This document shows positions 54,813 through 63,724 of a stretch of 64,000 nt of DNA, one piece after another (the stretch's first letter is position 1; each line of letters opens with the position of its first letter). The notes beneath the pieces are model-generated. The model had not been told where the DNA came from. It searched no databases and saw only the letters and a program-made list of their open reading frames with translations. Made by a program: the position numbers and the translations under genes. Origin of the DNA: Sphingomonas sp. PP-CE-1A-559 (lineage in GTDB: Bacteria; Pseudomonadota; Alphaproteobacteria; Sphingomonadales; Sphingomonadaceae); contig NZ_SLYA01000004.1 in the NCBI RefSeq assembly GCF_004340965.1, forward strand, positions 248,001-312,000, in the 5' to 3' direction.

Positions 54813-55730
54813 ATGGATTGGGACGACGTCCGGTATTTCCTCGCTCTGGCGCGCACGCACCGGCTTGGGCCAGCTGCAAAACTGCTGGGACAGGACGCGA
54901 CGACGGTGTCGCGGCGACTCCAGCGACTGGAGCGGCGACTCCAGACGACGTTGTTCGAACAGACCGTCGCCGGATACGCGCTGACCGAACGCGGCGCGGC
55001 GCTGCTCGACCATGCCGAGACGATGGAGGCGTCAGCGCTCGGTATTCAGGAAGTCGTCGGCAACGACGCAGGCGTGCTCGCCGGGCCGATCCGGTTGAGC
55101 GTCTCGGAAGGCTTCGGCAGCCGCATCCTCGCACCGCGCCTCGCGTCGTTCACCAACCAGCATCCGCGGATCGCGGTGGACCTGATTGCGTCGACGGGGT
55201 TCCTCAACCCGTCGCGGCGAGAGGCGGATATCGCGGTAATGCTCGCGCGACCGAAGAGCGGCCCATTGGTGGCGCGAAAACTCACCGACTATCACCTTGG
55301 CCTCTACGCGCATCCCGATCACCTCGCGCGGGCGGGGCCGATCGCGACCACCGCGGACCTGATGCGGCACCGGCTGATCGGCTACGTACCGGACATGATC
55401 TACGCGCCCGAACTCCGCTATCTCGCGGAGATCGACGGGCGCCTGGATGCGTCGATCCGCAGTTCGAGCATCGTCGCGCAGGCCGAGCTTATCGCCGCGG
55501 GCGCGGGGTGCGGGATCCTGCCGTGCTTCATCGGCGACGGCATGCCGGGGCTAGTGCGGGTGCTGCCCGACGCCGTCGATATTCAGCGCTCGTTCTGGCT
55601 CGTCGTCCACCGCGACGTTCGCCGGATCGCGCGGATCGACCGGTTCATCGCCTGGCTGGACGCGACCATCGGCGCGCTGAAGCCGCTGATGCTGGGCGTG
55701 CCCTCGGCGCCGATTGCCGCCCCCGAATGA
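54813..55730 (+). CDS. LysR-family transcriptional regulator (probable regulator of the mms genes)
   Basis: This is a 305-residue regulator. The winged helix-turn-helix at 1-60 has VRYFLALARTHRLGPAAKLL and GQDATTVSRRLQRLERRL, and the effector domain follows from about 90 (AGPIRLSVSEGFGSRILAP). It is divergent from mmsA, so it most likely controls valine breakdown, though known mms regulators in Pseudomonas are AraC-type. The LysR dyad at 54768 lies upstream. The ATG is preceded by GGTGAGG. Confidence 0.92.
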   Translation: MDWDDVRYFLALARTHRLGPAAKLLGQDATTVSRRLQRLERRLQTTLFEQTVAGYALTERGAALLDHAETMEASALGIQEVVGNDAGVLAGPIRLSVSEGFGSRILAPRLASFTNQHPRIAVDLIASTGFLNPSRREADIAVMLARPKSGPLVARKLTDYHLGLYAHPDHLARAGPIATTADLMRHRLIGYVPDMIYAPELRYLAEIDGRLDASIRSSSIVAQAELIAAGAGCGILPCFIGDGMPGLVRVLPDAVDIQRSFWLVVHRDVRRIARIDRFIAWLDATIGALKPLMLGVPSAPIAAPE

Positions 55731-55783
55731 CGCCCGTATAGATCGATGTTGCATGGCAGCATCGCCGGGCCCGGAGCAGCGCG

Positions 55784-56176
55784 TTGATCCCCAAACTCTA
55801 TCACCAGATGATCGACGCGATCGGCGATGGCACCGGCCTGCCCGATATCATCCTCCACATCCATGCCGGCATGGCACTGTTGATGATCGCCCGGCTGATC
55901 ACGCGGCGGTCGTTCGGGACGTTCATTCCGTGGTGGGTGGTCGTCGCCGGCGAGTCGTTCAACGAGATCATGGACCGGCTGAACTTCGGGTCCTGGCGCT
56001 GGGAGGATACCTCGCTGGACATCGTCAACACGCTGCTGTGGCCGACGGTGATCTGCGTAGGCGTGCGGTTGCGGCCGATGATCGCGCAACGAGCCACGGT
56101 CAAGGCGGGTGCGGTGGAGACCGGGTCGGATGCTGTTGTCCCGGTGGAAAGCGTTCCCGTCGAGCCTGAGCGCTAA
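55784..56176 (+). CDS. Hypothetical membrane protein
   Basis: This is a 130-residue protein with three likely membrane helices (about 19-40, 46-60 and 80-98). Motifs LHIHAGMALLMIARLI and WWVVVAGESFNEIMDRLNFG and the WEDTSLDIVNTLLWPTVICV stretch look conserved, but I cannot name a family with certainty. The TTG start at 55784 gives MIPKLYHQMID. An ATG at 55808 is the alternative and would remove eight residues. It follows the LysR gene by 53 bases on the same strand. Confidence 0.7.
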   Translation: MIPKLYHQMIDAIGDGTGLPDIILHIHAGMALLMIARLITRRSFGTFIPWWVVVAGESFNEIMDRLNFGSWRWEDTSLDIVNTLLWPTVICVGVRLRPMIAQRATVKAGAVETGSDAVVPVESVPVEPER

Positions 56177-56210
56177 TCTGCCCCCTCCCTTCCAGGGAGG
56201 GGAGCGCGTT
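56177..56210. repeat. Single C/G-run hairpin
   Basis: CCCCCTCCCTTCCAGGGAGG plus GG is a short hairpin resembling one arm of the paired repeats at 49440 and 58675. It sits between the convergent hypothetical membrane protein and acyl-CoA dehydrogenase genes and may act as a terminator-like structure. Confidence 0.5.
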
Positions 56211-56256
56211 GTGGGCGGGCTGGCTTGGTCTGTTCCAGCCAGCCAATAGGCCCTGT

Positions 56257-57339
56257 TCAGCCCAGCGCGATGTATCGTTGCAGGTGATAATCCTCATCAC
56301 CCAACTGGTGGTCGATCATCACCAGCCGCTTCGCATAATGCGACACGGCGTATTCCCACGTCATGCCGATCCCGCCATGAAGCTGGATCATCTCCTCCGC
56401 GACCAGTGCGCCAGTCCGCCCGATCGTATATTTCGCCGCCGCCAGCGCCCGGTCGCGCGCCTTAGCATCACCACCGTCGAATGCCGACGCGGCGTTGATA
56501 ACCGCGGAATGCGCCTGCTCGATCTCCAAGAGAACCGTCGCCATGCGGTGCTGGAGCGCCTGAAACTTGCCGATCGGCACGCCGAACTGCTTCCGGTCGC
56601 GGAGGTAACCGAGCGTCGCTTCCTTGACGAACTCCATCGCACCGACCGCTTCGGCCGACAGCGCGAGCAACCCCGCCCCAACCGCCGCATCGACGATCGC
56701 CTGCCCCTGCCCTTCGCCACCCACGCGCGCCTTTGCGCCAAGCGTGACATTCTCGAATGTCACGTCCCCGGCCGCACCACCCTCGACGACGTTGAAGCTG
56801 CGGACCGATACTCCCGCCGTATCCGCCGGCACGAGGAACACGAGCGGATCGCCATCCTGCTCGACCGTGACGACGAACACCGATGCCGCACCCGCCTGGG
56901 ACACGACCGCCTTCGTCCCTCTGAGCGTCCAGCCATCGCCACTCTTCGTCGCGGTCACGGGCGTCGCGCCATCCTCGTGCGCGAACGCAGCGATCGTCTC
57001 GCCGGACACGATTGCAGCGAGCGTCTCGTCATGCCCGCCAGCCTTCGCCAGCGCCCGCCCGGCCATCAGCGCACCGAGGAACGGCTCGACCACCAGTGCG
57101 CGGCCAAGCGCCTCGAACACCACCATGATGTCGAACCCGCTGCCACCGAAGCCGCCCGCCGCCTCGTCGAACAGCGCGGAGACGATGCCGAGTTCGGTCA
57201 ACTGCTGCCAGACCGCCGGGTCATACCCCGCCTCGCCATACGCGCCCGCATTACGCGTCTCGATCGGATAGCCGTCGCGCAACGCCCGCACGAGCGTGTC
57301 GGCCAGCATGCGGCGGTCGTCGGTGTGTTCGAAGTTCAT
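56257..57339 (-). CDS. Acyl-CoA dehydrogenase family protein (subunit 2 of a pair)
   Basis: This is a 360-residue acyl-CoA dehydrogenase-like protein. FAHEDGATPVTATKSGDGWT covers the middle domain, and LHGGIGMTWEYAVSHYAKRL is near 327-346. It is shorter than usual (380-400) and diverges in the N-terminal half, as expected for one partner of a hetero-oligomer. It lies 4 bases downstream of a second, longer dehydrogenase gene. Such pairs form alpha2beta2 enzymes in sterol and branched-chain degradation. The substrate is unknown. I chose the ATG at 57339 because it begins the family domain. Confidence 0.88.
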   Translation of the reverse strand: MNFEHTDDRRMLADTLVRALRDGYPIETRNAGAYGEAGYDPAVWQQLTELGIVSALFDEAAGGFGGSGFDIMVVFEALGRALVVEPFLGALMAGRALAKAGGHDETLAAIVSGETIAAFAHEDGATPVTATKSGDGWTLRGTKAVVSQAGAASVFVVTVEQDGDPLVFLVPADTAGVSVRSFNVVEGGAAGDVTFENVTLGAKARVGGEGQGQAIVDAAVGAGLLALSAEAVGAMEFVKEATLGYLRDRKQFGVPIGKFQALQHRMATVLLEIEQAHSAVINAASAFDGGDAKARDRALAAAKYTIGRTGALVAEEMIQLHGGIGMTWEYAVSHYAKRLVMIDHQLGDEDYHLQRYIALG

Positions 57340-57343
57340 GGTA

Positions 57344-58546
57344 TCACAGACCCAGAATGGCTTTGGAGATGATGTTCTTCTGGATCTCGTTCGACCCGCC
57401 GAAGATCGACAGTTTGCGGTTGTTGAAATAGCTCGGCGCCGCCATCGCCGCGTCCTCCGGGCCGACATCCTCGCCGTTCCACCCGGCCTCCAGAGCTTCG
57501 GGTATGTAGGGCGCCGCGTAGGAGCCGTACGCACGACGGGTGAGCGAGGTGATCTCCTGGCGGATTTCGGTGCCCTTGATCTTTAGCATCGAACTCTCCG
57601 CACCGGGCGCACCGCCGCCCGCGACCGCCGCGAGCACGCGGAGATTGGTCGTCTGCATGTTGGCCAGATCGATCTCGACCCGCGCCATCCTAGCCGCAAA
57701 CAGCGGATCATCCACCAGCGAGCGCCCACCCTTCTTCTGCATCTGCGCGACTTCCTTCAGCCGCTCGAACGACGCGATCGAGAAGCCGACGCCGGCGATG
57801 TTGGTGCGCTCGTAGGTCAGCAGATACTTTGCGTAGGTCCAGCCCATATTCTCTTCGCCGACGAGGTTGGCGACGGGCACCTCGACATCGGTGAAGAACA
57901 CCTCGTTCACCTCCTGCTCGCCGTCGATCAGCGTGATCGGGCGGACTTCGATGCCGGGCGACTTCATGTCGATCAGCAGGAACGAGATGCCCTCCTGCTT
58001 CTTAGCCGTCGCGTCGGTGCGTACGAGGCAGAAGATCATGTCGGCATGCTGGCCGAGCGTCGTCCAGGTCTTCTGGCCGTTGACGACATAGACGTCGCCC
58101 TTCCGGACGGCAGTCGTCTTCAGGCCGGCGAGATCGGAGCCGGCACCCGGCTCCGAATACCCCTGGCACCACCAGTCCGAGCCGTCGAGAATCCGCGGCA
58201 ACCACTGCTTCTTCTGCTCTTCGGAGCCGTATTTGATGAGCACCGGGCCGAGCATGTTGACGCCGAACGGCACGACGCGGGGGGCGTGCGCGAGTGCGGA
58301 TTCATTGTCGAAGATGAACCGCTGGATCACGCTCCAGCCCGGACCGCCCCATTGCTCGGGCCAATGGTTCGCCAGCCAACCGCGTTCGTTGAGGATCGCG
58401 TGCCATTCCTCCATGTCCGACTTGCGCAGCCGCTTGCCTTCGCGGACCAGCGTAGAAAGACGCGCTGGGAGTTTGTCGCGAAAGAACGCGCGAACTTCCT
58501 CGCGGAACGACTCTTCCTCGGGCGTGAAGCTGAGATCCATGGCCAT
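57344..58546 (-). CDS. Acyl-CoA dehydrogenase family protein (subunit 1 of a pair)
   Basis: This is a 400-residue acyl-CoA dehydrogenase with the FAD/substrate signature in QGYSEPGAGSDLAGLKTTAV near 134-153. The C-terminal helices (MLKIKGTEIRQEITSLTRRA) belong to the branch found as heteromeric partners. A double start (MAMDLSF) leaves 58546 or 58540 possible. It is followed after 4 bases by the shorter dehydrogenase, so the two are co-translated. There is no CoA ligase or thiolase next to them. Confidence 0.9.
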   Translation of the reverse strand: MAMDLSFTPEEESFREEVRAFFRDKLPARLSTLVREGKRLRKSDMEEWHAILNERGWLANHWPEQWGGPGWSVIQRFIFDNESALAHAPRVVPFGVNMLGPVLIKYGSEEQKKQWLPRILDGSDWWCQGYSEPGAGSDLAGLKTTAVRKGDVYVVNGQKTWTTLGQHADMIFCLVRTDATAKKQEGISFLLIDMKSPGIEVRPITLIDGEQEVNEVFFTDVEVPVANLVGEENMGWTYAKYLLTYERTNIAGVGFSIASFERLKEVAQMQKKGGRSLVDDPLFAARMARVEIDLANMQTTNLRVLAAVAGGGAPGAESSMLKIKGTEIRQEITSLTRRAYGSYAAPYIPEALEAGWNGEDVGPEDAAMAAPSYFNNRKLSIFGGSNEIQKNIISKAILGL

Positions 58547-58674
58547 GTGACTCCTGATGTTGGAGCCTGTGTGCCACAGTCGATCGTGGAATTGAAGGAC
58601 CGGTATGGTCGATGCGATGGAATTTGTTAGTAGTGCGACCCAGGTTATTCCGAACGGTATCGCCGCCCTCCTAA

Positions 58675-58798
58675 TCCTCCCCCGCTAGGGGGAGGTGGCT
58701 GGCGCTTGCCAGACGGAGGGGGAGGTAAGGAGAACCTCTGTTCCGTGTCCTCCCCCTCCGTCGCCTACGGCGCCACCTCCCCCTTACGGGGGAGGATC
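58675..58798. repeat. Paired palindromic repeat, family E, copy 2
   Basis: CCTCCCCCGCTAGGGGGAGG plus TGGCTGGCGCTTGCCAGACG and GAGGGGG is mirrored by CCCCCTCCGTCGCCTACGGC plus GCCACCTCCCCCTTACGGGG and GAGG. The spacer contains two short AGAACCTCTGTTCC-like segments. It ends just before the stop of the outer-membrane protein gene. I see nothing else in 58547-58674 except the presumed promoter of the dehydrogenase pair. Confidence 0.75.
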
Positions 58799-58807
58799 AG
58801 TAAAGCG

Positions 58808-60337
58808 TCAGAACCGGTAGCTGATCCAGCCAGCGAGGAAGTCGGAGTTCTTGTACCCCGCATTCGTCAGCGCAGGCCCCGCGATCAGATGTTCGTACCG
58901 CCCGGTGAAGGACAGCCGCGAGGTGAACGGGTACACCGCCTGGAACCGCAGCGTATCGGCGATCTTCTTCCCCCCGAAATTCTGCGTGCCCGCAAACGCG
59001 GTGCCGTTCGCGCGGTACACTGCATCGCTCGTCGTATCGCGCCACGAGCGTTGATATTCCGCGGTCAGCCGTAGCTTGTCGAACACGCTGAACGTCACGT
59101 TCGGCGCCAACGCGACCAGATTGGTCGGCGTCGCGAACAGCTGATAGCTGTAGTAAATGTTGTTGCCGAACGGCGCGAGCGCGGTGCGCAGCGTACCGTT
59201 GCCATAGGCACCGCCACCACTCGCGTAATCGGCATGGAAGCCGACGCGGGGCGCGTTCTTCTTGTCGCCGAGCTTGTAGGTCTGTGCCAACAGCACCAGC
59301 CACGCCTTGATCGAGCGGTCGTCGTAGCGGCCGCCCTGGTAATTGATCGTCCAGTCGAGGTTCACCGGCCCGGCATCGCCCCAGATGTGCAGACCATAGA
59401 AACTACGCTCTTCGCGCGCGGTCGTGGTGCCCCAGACCTGCCCGCGGTTGCGCAGCCGCCAGAGGAACGGATCGACGTACAGCTTCGACCCACCGAACAG
59501 CGTCTCCGGCACGACGATCCCCGTCGAAATGCCCGAGAACCGCCGTGCGCTCTCGGCGTTGTCGTCCTGGGTACCGCCATTGCCGTAGGCGGTCGGCTTG
59601 AAGTCGAACACGTCGGCGCGGACTCCGGCGGTGCGCGCCCAGGCGCGGAAGCCGTTGAAGCCGAAGAACAGCGTGTTGTTGTCGCGCGGCACGACCAGCA
59701 GGTTCGGACCGTCGGCGAACGTCTGGCGGCCATAGCGGACGCCGACATCGACATCGGCGACCGTCCCGGTCAGGTCGACGAACGCCTGCTGCACCGCCAG
59801 CTTGTTGCGCAGGTTCGGCAGCGCCGTTCCCAGATTCCGTCCCTCCAGCGTACCATGCGCGAGTTCGCCATAGAACCGAAGGTGTTCCCCGACATGCAGG
59901 TCGGCACCGCCGAACAGGCGGAGAATGTCCTGCCGCTGCGCTTCCGAGTCGCGCAGATTGGGGTTAGTGGTCTGGTTGACGCGCAACCGCGCCTCGCCCG
60001 ACAGCGTCAGATAGACGTCGCCATCGCCAGCGAGGGAAATGAACTTCAGCTGGTCGACGATGTCCTTGCGCTTGGCCGGATCGCGCAGCTTCGACCAATC
60101 CTCCGCCCAGCGCGACTGGTTGTACCCGCCCGCCGTGACGCCGTCGCCGATCGCGGCATCGGGATAGCTCTCCGCGATCGGCGACGCTTCGGCGGTGCTG
60201 GACACGTCCTTGGCGCCGGGATTGGCCTTCGTTGCAGGAGCAGGTGCAGGCGACGTCTGCGCCATCGCCAGGGTCGGAAGAGTCGACGCGGCAAAGCTGG
60301 CCGCATACGCCATGCGGCGGATCGTGATCGGGGTCAT
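58808..60337 (-). CDS. Alginate-export-type outer-membrane barrel protein
   Basis: This is a 509-residue outer-membrane protein. A signal peptide (about 1-26, ending LAMAQ) precedes a Pro/Ala-rich linker and a domain from about 95 that matches the alginate-export (AlgE-like) beta-barrel: LTLSGEARLRVNQTTNPNLR, GRQTFADGPNLLVVPRDNN and NLDWTINYQGGRYDDRSIKA, ending WISYRF. It lies 51 bases downstream of dctA on the same strand, so it is probably the outer-membrane channel that feeds substrate to DctA. True alginate export is unlikely, as no alginate genes are present. Confidence 0.85.
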   Translation of the reverse strand: MTPITIRRMAYAASFAASTLPTLAMAQTSPAPAPATKANPGAKDVSSTAEASPIAESYPDAAIGDGVTAGGYNQSRWAEDWSKLRDPAKRKDIVDQLKFISLAGDGDVYLTLSGEARLRVNQTTNPNLRDSEAQRQDILRLFGGADLHVGEHLRFYGELAHGTLEGRNLGTALPNLRNKLAVQQAFVDLTGTVADVDVGVRYGRQTFADGPNLLVVPRDNNTLFFGFNGFRAWARTAGVRADVFDFKPTAYGNGGTQDDNAESARRFSGISTGIVVPETLFGGSKLYVDPFLWRLRNRGQVWGTTTAREERSFYGLHIWGDAGPVNLDWTINYQGGRYDDRSIKAWLVLLAQTYKLGDKKNAPRVGFHADYASGGGAYGNGTLRTALAPFGNNIYYSYQLFATPTNLVALAPNVTFSVFDKLRLTAEYQRSWRDTTSDAVYRANGTAFAGTQNFGGKKIADTLRFQAVYPFTSRLSFTGRYEHLIAGPALTNAGYKNSDFLAGWISYRF

Positions 60338-60388
60338 ATCGAATATCCGGTACAGGACGCGGGACCGGACACGCCGGTCCCGTAAGCG

Positions 60389-61735
60389 TCAGTGGGCGGG
60401 AGCCGCGGCGGGGATCGCCGCCGGCACGAACTCGGGAAGCTTCCCCGACAACGCGGCGTTCAGCTTGTCGCGGTCGAGAGCGCCTTCCCAGCGGGCCACG
60501 ACGATCGTCGCGACCGCGTTGCCGATGAAGTTGGTCAGGCTGCGGCACTCGCTCATGAAGCGGTCGACGCCAAGGATCAGCGCCATGCCCGCGATCGGCA
60601 CCGTCGGCACGATCGACAGCGTCGCGGCCAGGGTAATGAAGCCCGCGCCGGTGACGCCCGCCGCGCCCTTCGAAGAGATCATCGCGACGACCAGCAGCAA
60701 CAGTTCCTGCCCGAGCGTCAGATGCGTATTGGTCGCCTGCGCAATGAACAGCGCCGCCAGCGTCATGTAGATGTTGGTGCCGTCGAGGTTGAACGAATAG
60801 CCGGTCGGCACGACCAGCCCGACGACCGACTTCTCGCAGCCTGCCGCTTCCATCTTCTGGATCAGGTTCGGCAGTGCGGCTTCCGACGAGGACGTACCGA
60901 GCACCAGCAGCAATTCGGCCTTCAGATACTTGATCAGCTTGAAGATCGAGAAGCCCGTGAGCCGAGCGACGGTGCCGAGGATGACGATCACGAACAGCGC
61001 CGCGGTCAGATAGAAGGTCGCGACCAGCGCACCGAGATTGGCAAGGCTGCCGATCCCGTACTTGCCGATCGTGAACGCGATCGCGCCGAACGCGCCGAGC
61101 GGGGCTGCGCGCATTAGGATGCCGACCAGCTTGAAGACGATCAGGCTGAGGCGTTCGAGGAAGTTCAGCACCGGCTTGGCAGGCTCGCCGACCAGGCTCA
61201 GCGAGATGCCGAACAGGATCGCGACGAGCAGGATCTGGAGGATATTGCCTTCGGTGAACGCGCTGACCATCGTGTCCGGGATGATGCTCATCAGGAACCC
61301 GGTGATCGTCGTCTCATGCGCCTTCACGGTGTAGTCGGCGATGCCCTTGGTATCGAGCGTGGCGGCGTCGATGTTCATCCCCGCACCCGGCTGGACGACG
61401 TTGGCGACGATCAGGCCGACGATCAGCGCGAGCGTCGAGAAGAACAGGAAGTAGGCGAACGCCTTGCCCGCGACGCGGCCGACCGAGCCGAGTTCCTTCA
61501 TCCCGGCGATGCCGGTAACGAGCGTCAGGAAGATCACCGGTGCGATGATCATCTTCACCAGCTTGATGAACGCATCGCCGAGCGGCTTCAGCGCCGCGCC
61601 GTACGCCGGATAGAAATGCCCGAGCGCCGCGCCGAGCGCGATCGCGATCAGGACCTGCAGGTATAACTGCCCGGTCCAGCGCTTGCGCCGGGGCGTTTCC
61701 GCGACGCCATATGTCTGGGATGGAATGGTCAACAT
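60389..61735 (-). CDS. dctA: C4-dicarboxylate:cation symporter DctA
   Basis: This is a 448-residue inner-membrane transporter of the dicarboxylate/amino-acid:cation symporter family, with eight helices and two re-entrant hairpins. The substrate loop [18 protein letters not shown], the [20 protein letters not shown] segment and [17 protein letters not shown] are diagnostic. It imports succinate, fumarate and malate. It is divergent from dctB with 204 bases between them that hold the predicted sigma-54 promoter and DctD sites. The downstream barrel gene probably shares the transcript. Confidence 0.95.
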   Translation of the reverse strand: MLTIPSQTYGVAETPRRKRWTGQLYLQVLIAIALGAALGHFYPAYGAALKPLGDAFIKLVKMIIAPVIFLTLVTGIAGMKELGSVGRVAGKAFAYFLFFSTLALIVGLIVANVVQPGAGMNIDAATLDTKGIADYTVKAHETTITGFLMSIIPDTMVSAFTEGNILQILLVAILFGISLSLVGEPAKPVLNFLERLSLIVFKLVGILMRAAPLGAFGAIAFTIGKYGIGSLANLGALVATFYLTAALFVIVILGTVARLTGFSIFKLIKYLKAELLLVLGTSSSEAALPNLIQKMEAAGCEKSVVGLVVPTGYSFNLDGTNIYMTLAALFIAQATNTHLTLGQELLLLVVAMISSKGAAGVTGAGFITLAATLSIVPTVPIAGMALILGVDRFMSECRSLTNFIGNAVATIVVARWEGALDRDKLNAALSGKLPEFVPAAIPAAAPAH

Positions 61736-61775
61736 CGCCTCCTGAAAACCTCGCCCGCTGACATGGAGCGTTATC

Positions 61776-61791
61776 TGCGACGGTAATGCCG
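61776..61791 (-). promoter_or_regulatory. Possible sigma-54 promoter of dctA
   Basis: On the minus strand, CGGCATTACCGTCGCA has the required GG-N10-GC spacing of -24/-12 promoters, though it matches the TGGCACG/TTGCA consensus at only about two thirds of positions. It would start transcription about 28 bases before the dctA ATG. DctD, encoded nearby, is a sigma-54 activator, which favours this reading. Confidence 0.4.
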
Positions 61792-61876
61792 GCCCGAACC
61801 GCAGACTACAAGCGCGAGCCTACAATCTATTAAGCTATTGTTTTAGCGAAGTTTGACAGCATACCGATCATTCGGA

Positions 61877-61937
61877 TGTGCGGATTTTGTATAGATTGCA
61901 GCATGGCGCTCACGGAATGTGTGTGATAATCCGCACA
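61877..61937. promoter_or_regulatory. Widely spaced perfect 10-bp inverted repeat between dctA and dctB (possible DctD sites)
   Basis: TGTGCGGATT (61877-61886) and AATCCGCACA (61928-61937) are exact reverse complements whose centres are 51 bases apart, about five helical turns. They lie 86-161 bases upstream of the possible sigma-54 promoter of dctA, where enhancer-binding proteins usually bind. The right arm ends 3 bases before the dctB start codon, so binding could also repress dctB-dctD. Confidence 0.55.
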
Positions 61938-61939
61938 GA

Positions 61940-63724
61940 ATGAGCCGGACTCGTTCCTCCCTTCTGACGACCGCGCTGGCGGTGCTGTTTGCGTTCGCGG
62001 CGCTTGGCCTGATCGTGGCGGGGGTCGCGTCGATCTACGGCCAGCGCGCCGTCGCCGACGTTACCGCGGCGGTACGGACACGGTCGATCCAGCAGACCCG
62101 GAGCAATCTGCGACTGCTCGAATCCGAGTTGCAGACGTATCGCCTGCTCCCGTTGATGCTTGGCGAATACCCCGACGTGCGCGCCGCGCTGGCGTCGGGT
62201 TCGGTCGATCCTGCGCTCAACGAAAAGCTGGCGATGCTGGCGCGGCGAACCGGCGCCCCGGTGATCTACGCGCTCGATACGCAGGGCATGACGATCGCCG
62301 CATCGAACGCGGGTCAACCCGACAGCTTCCTCGGTCACGACTATAGATACCGCGAGTATTTCACCAAGGCGATGGCGTCCGGCGCGACCGAGTTCTTCGC
62401 ACTCGGCAGCGTCAGCGGACGCCCCGGCCTCTATCTCTCGCGACGCATAGAGCGCGCCGGACGGCCGCTCGGCGTGGTCGTCGTGAAGGTCGAATTCGCC
62501 AAGATCGCCCGCGCCTGGATCCAGGACCGGATGGCAACCTTCGTCACCGATCCCGACGGCATCATCCTGATTTCCAGCGATCCCCGTCTCCAGTTCAAGA
62601 CCACGCGGCCCTTGACGGCGGCTCGCCGCGCAATGCTCGCCCAGACGCGCCAGTTCGGCGGATCGCCGCTCGTGCCCGCACCGCTGACGATGATCGAAGG
62701 CGGTTCGCGGCTTCCGGACGGCACACCTGCGGTCGCGGTATCGCTCCCCGTGCCGATCGCCGGCTGGCGGCTGGTCCACATGGAACCGCTCGACGCCGCG
62801 TTGCGCACCGCGGCCGCGCGTACGCGTTGGGCGACCACGCTCGCCGCGCTGCTGACGATCGGCGCGATGCTCGGCACATGGTGGGTCCACGAGCGGCGCA
62901 AGCGCAACGCGGGCGCCCGCGCGGAGCTCGAAGCAGAGGTTGCCCGCCGCACCGCCGAGCTCCGCGCCACCGCCGACCGCCTCCAGATCGAGGTCGAACA
63001 GCGCGAGGCCTCCGACCAGCGGTTCCGCCAGGCCCGCGAGGAACTCGCGCACGCCAACCGCGTCGGTTCGATCGGCACGATCACCGCCAGCGTCGCGCAC
63101 GAGATCAATCAGCCCGTAGCCGCGATCCGCACCTTCGCCGACAATGCCGCCGCCTTCCTCGACCGCGGCGAACCCGCGCGCGCGGCAACCAACCTCCAGT
63201 CGATCGTCGACCTCACCAGCCGGATCGGTACGATCACCGCGGGGCTCAGGCGCTATGCCCGGCGCGGCGCAGGCTCGATCGGCCCGGTGGCGCTCGACGA
63301 GGCGATCGACGGCGTCCGCCTGCTGATCGGCGACCGCTTCCGCGCCAAGGGCGTTACGCTCGACCTGCCGAACGGTCCCGAGGCGCGACTGACGGTAATC
63401 GCCGGTCGCGTTCGCCTGGAACAAGTGCTGGTCAACCTTCTCCAGAACGCCCTCGACGCGGTCGCCGACCGCCGCGATGCCCGCGTCAGCGTCACGGTCG
63501 GGCGTAAAGGCCGCGACGTCGTCCTGACCGTCGCCGACAACGGTCCCGGCATCGAGCCCGACATCGCCGACCACCTCTTCACCCCGTTCGCGACGAGCAA
63601 GAAGGACGGCCTCGGACTCGGCCTCGGCATCGCGCGCGACATCATGACCGAGTTCGGCGGCACGCTCGACCTCGTCCCAGCACCTGAAGGCGCCATTTTC
63701 CGTATGATCCTGGTAAAGGCATGA
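61940..63724 (+). CDS. dctB: C4-dicarboxylate sensor histidine kinase DctB
   Basis: This is a 594-residue inner-membrane kinase. A first helix (about 8-31) and second helix (about 296-315) bracket a periplasmic PDC (dCache) sensor with DYRYREYFTKAMASGATEFF near 133-152. A coiled coil links to the HisKA domain, with phospho-acceptor His387 in VAHEINQPVAAI. N box NLLQNALDAV, G1 DNGPGIEP and F/G2 box FATSKKDGLGLGLGIARDI complete the ATPase domain. It senses dicarboxylates and phosphorylates DctD. The ATG at 61940 starts the first helix; a longer frame from 61919 is possible. It overlaps dctD by 4 bases (ATGA). Confidence 0.95.
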   Translation: MSRTRSSLLTTALAVLFAFAALGLIVAGVASIYGQRAVADVTAAVRTRSIQQTRSNLRLLESELQTYRLLPLMLGEYPDVRAALASGSVDPALNEKLAMLARRTGAPVIYALDTQGMTIAASNAGQPDSFLGHDYRYREYFTKAMASGATEFFALGSVSGRPGLYLSRRIERAGRPLGVVVVKVEFAKIARAWIQDRMATFVTDPDGIILISSDPRLQFKTTRPLTAARRAMLAQTRQFGGSPLVPAPLTMIEGGSRLPDGTPAVAVSLPVPIAGWRLVHMEPLDAALRTAAARTRWATTLAALLTIGAMLGTWWVHERRKRNAGARAELEAEVARRTAELRATADRLQIEVEQREASDQRFRQAREELAHANRVGSIGTITASVAHEINQPVAAIRTFADNAAAFLDRGEPARAATNLQSIVDLTSRIGTITAGLRRYARRGAGSIGPVALDEAIDGVRLLIGDRFRAKGVTLDLPNGPEARLTVIAGRVRLEQVLVNLLQNALDAVADRRDARVSVTVGRKGRDVVLTVADNGPGIEPDIADHLFTPFATSKKDGLGLGLGIARDIMTEFGGTLDLVPAPEGAIFRMILVKA

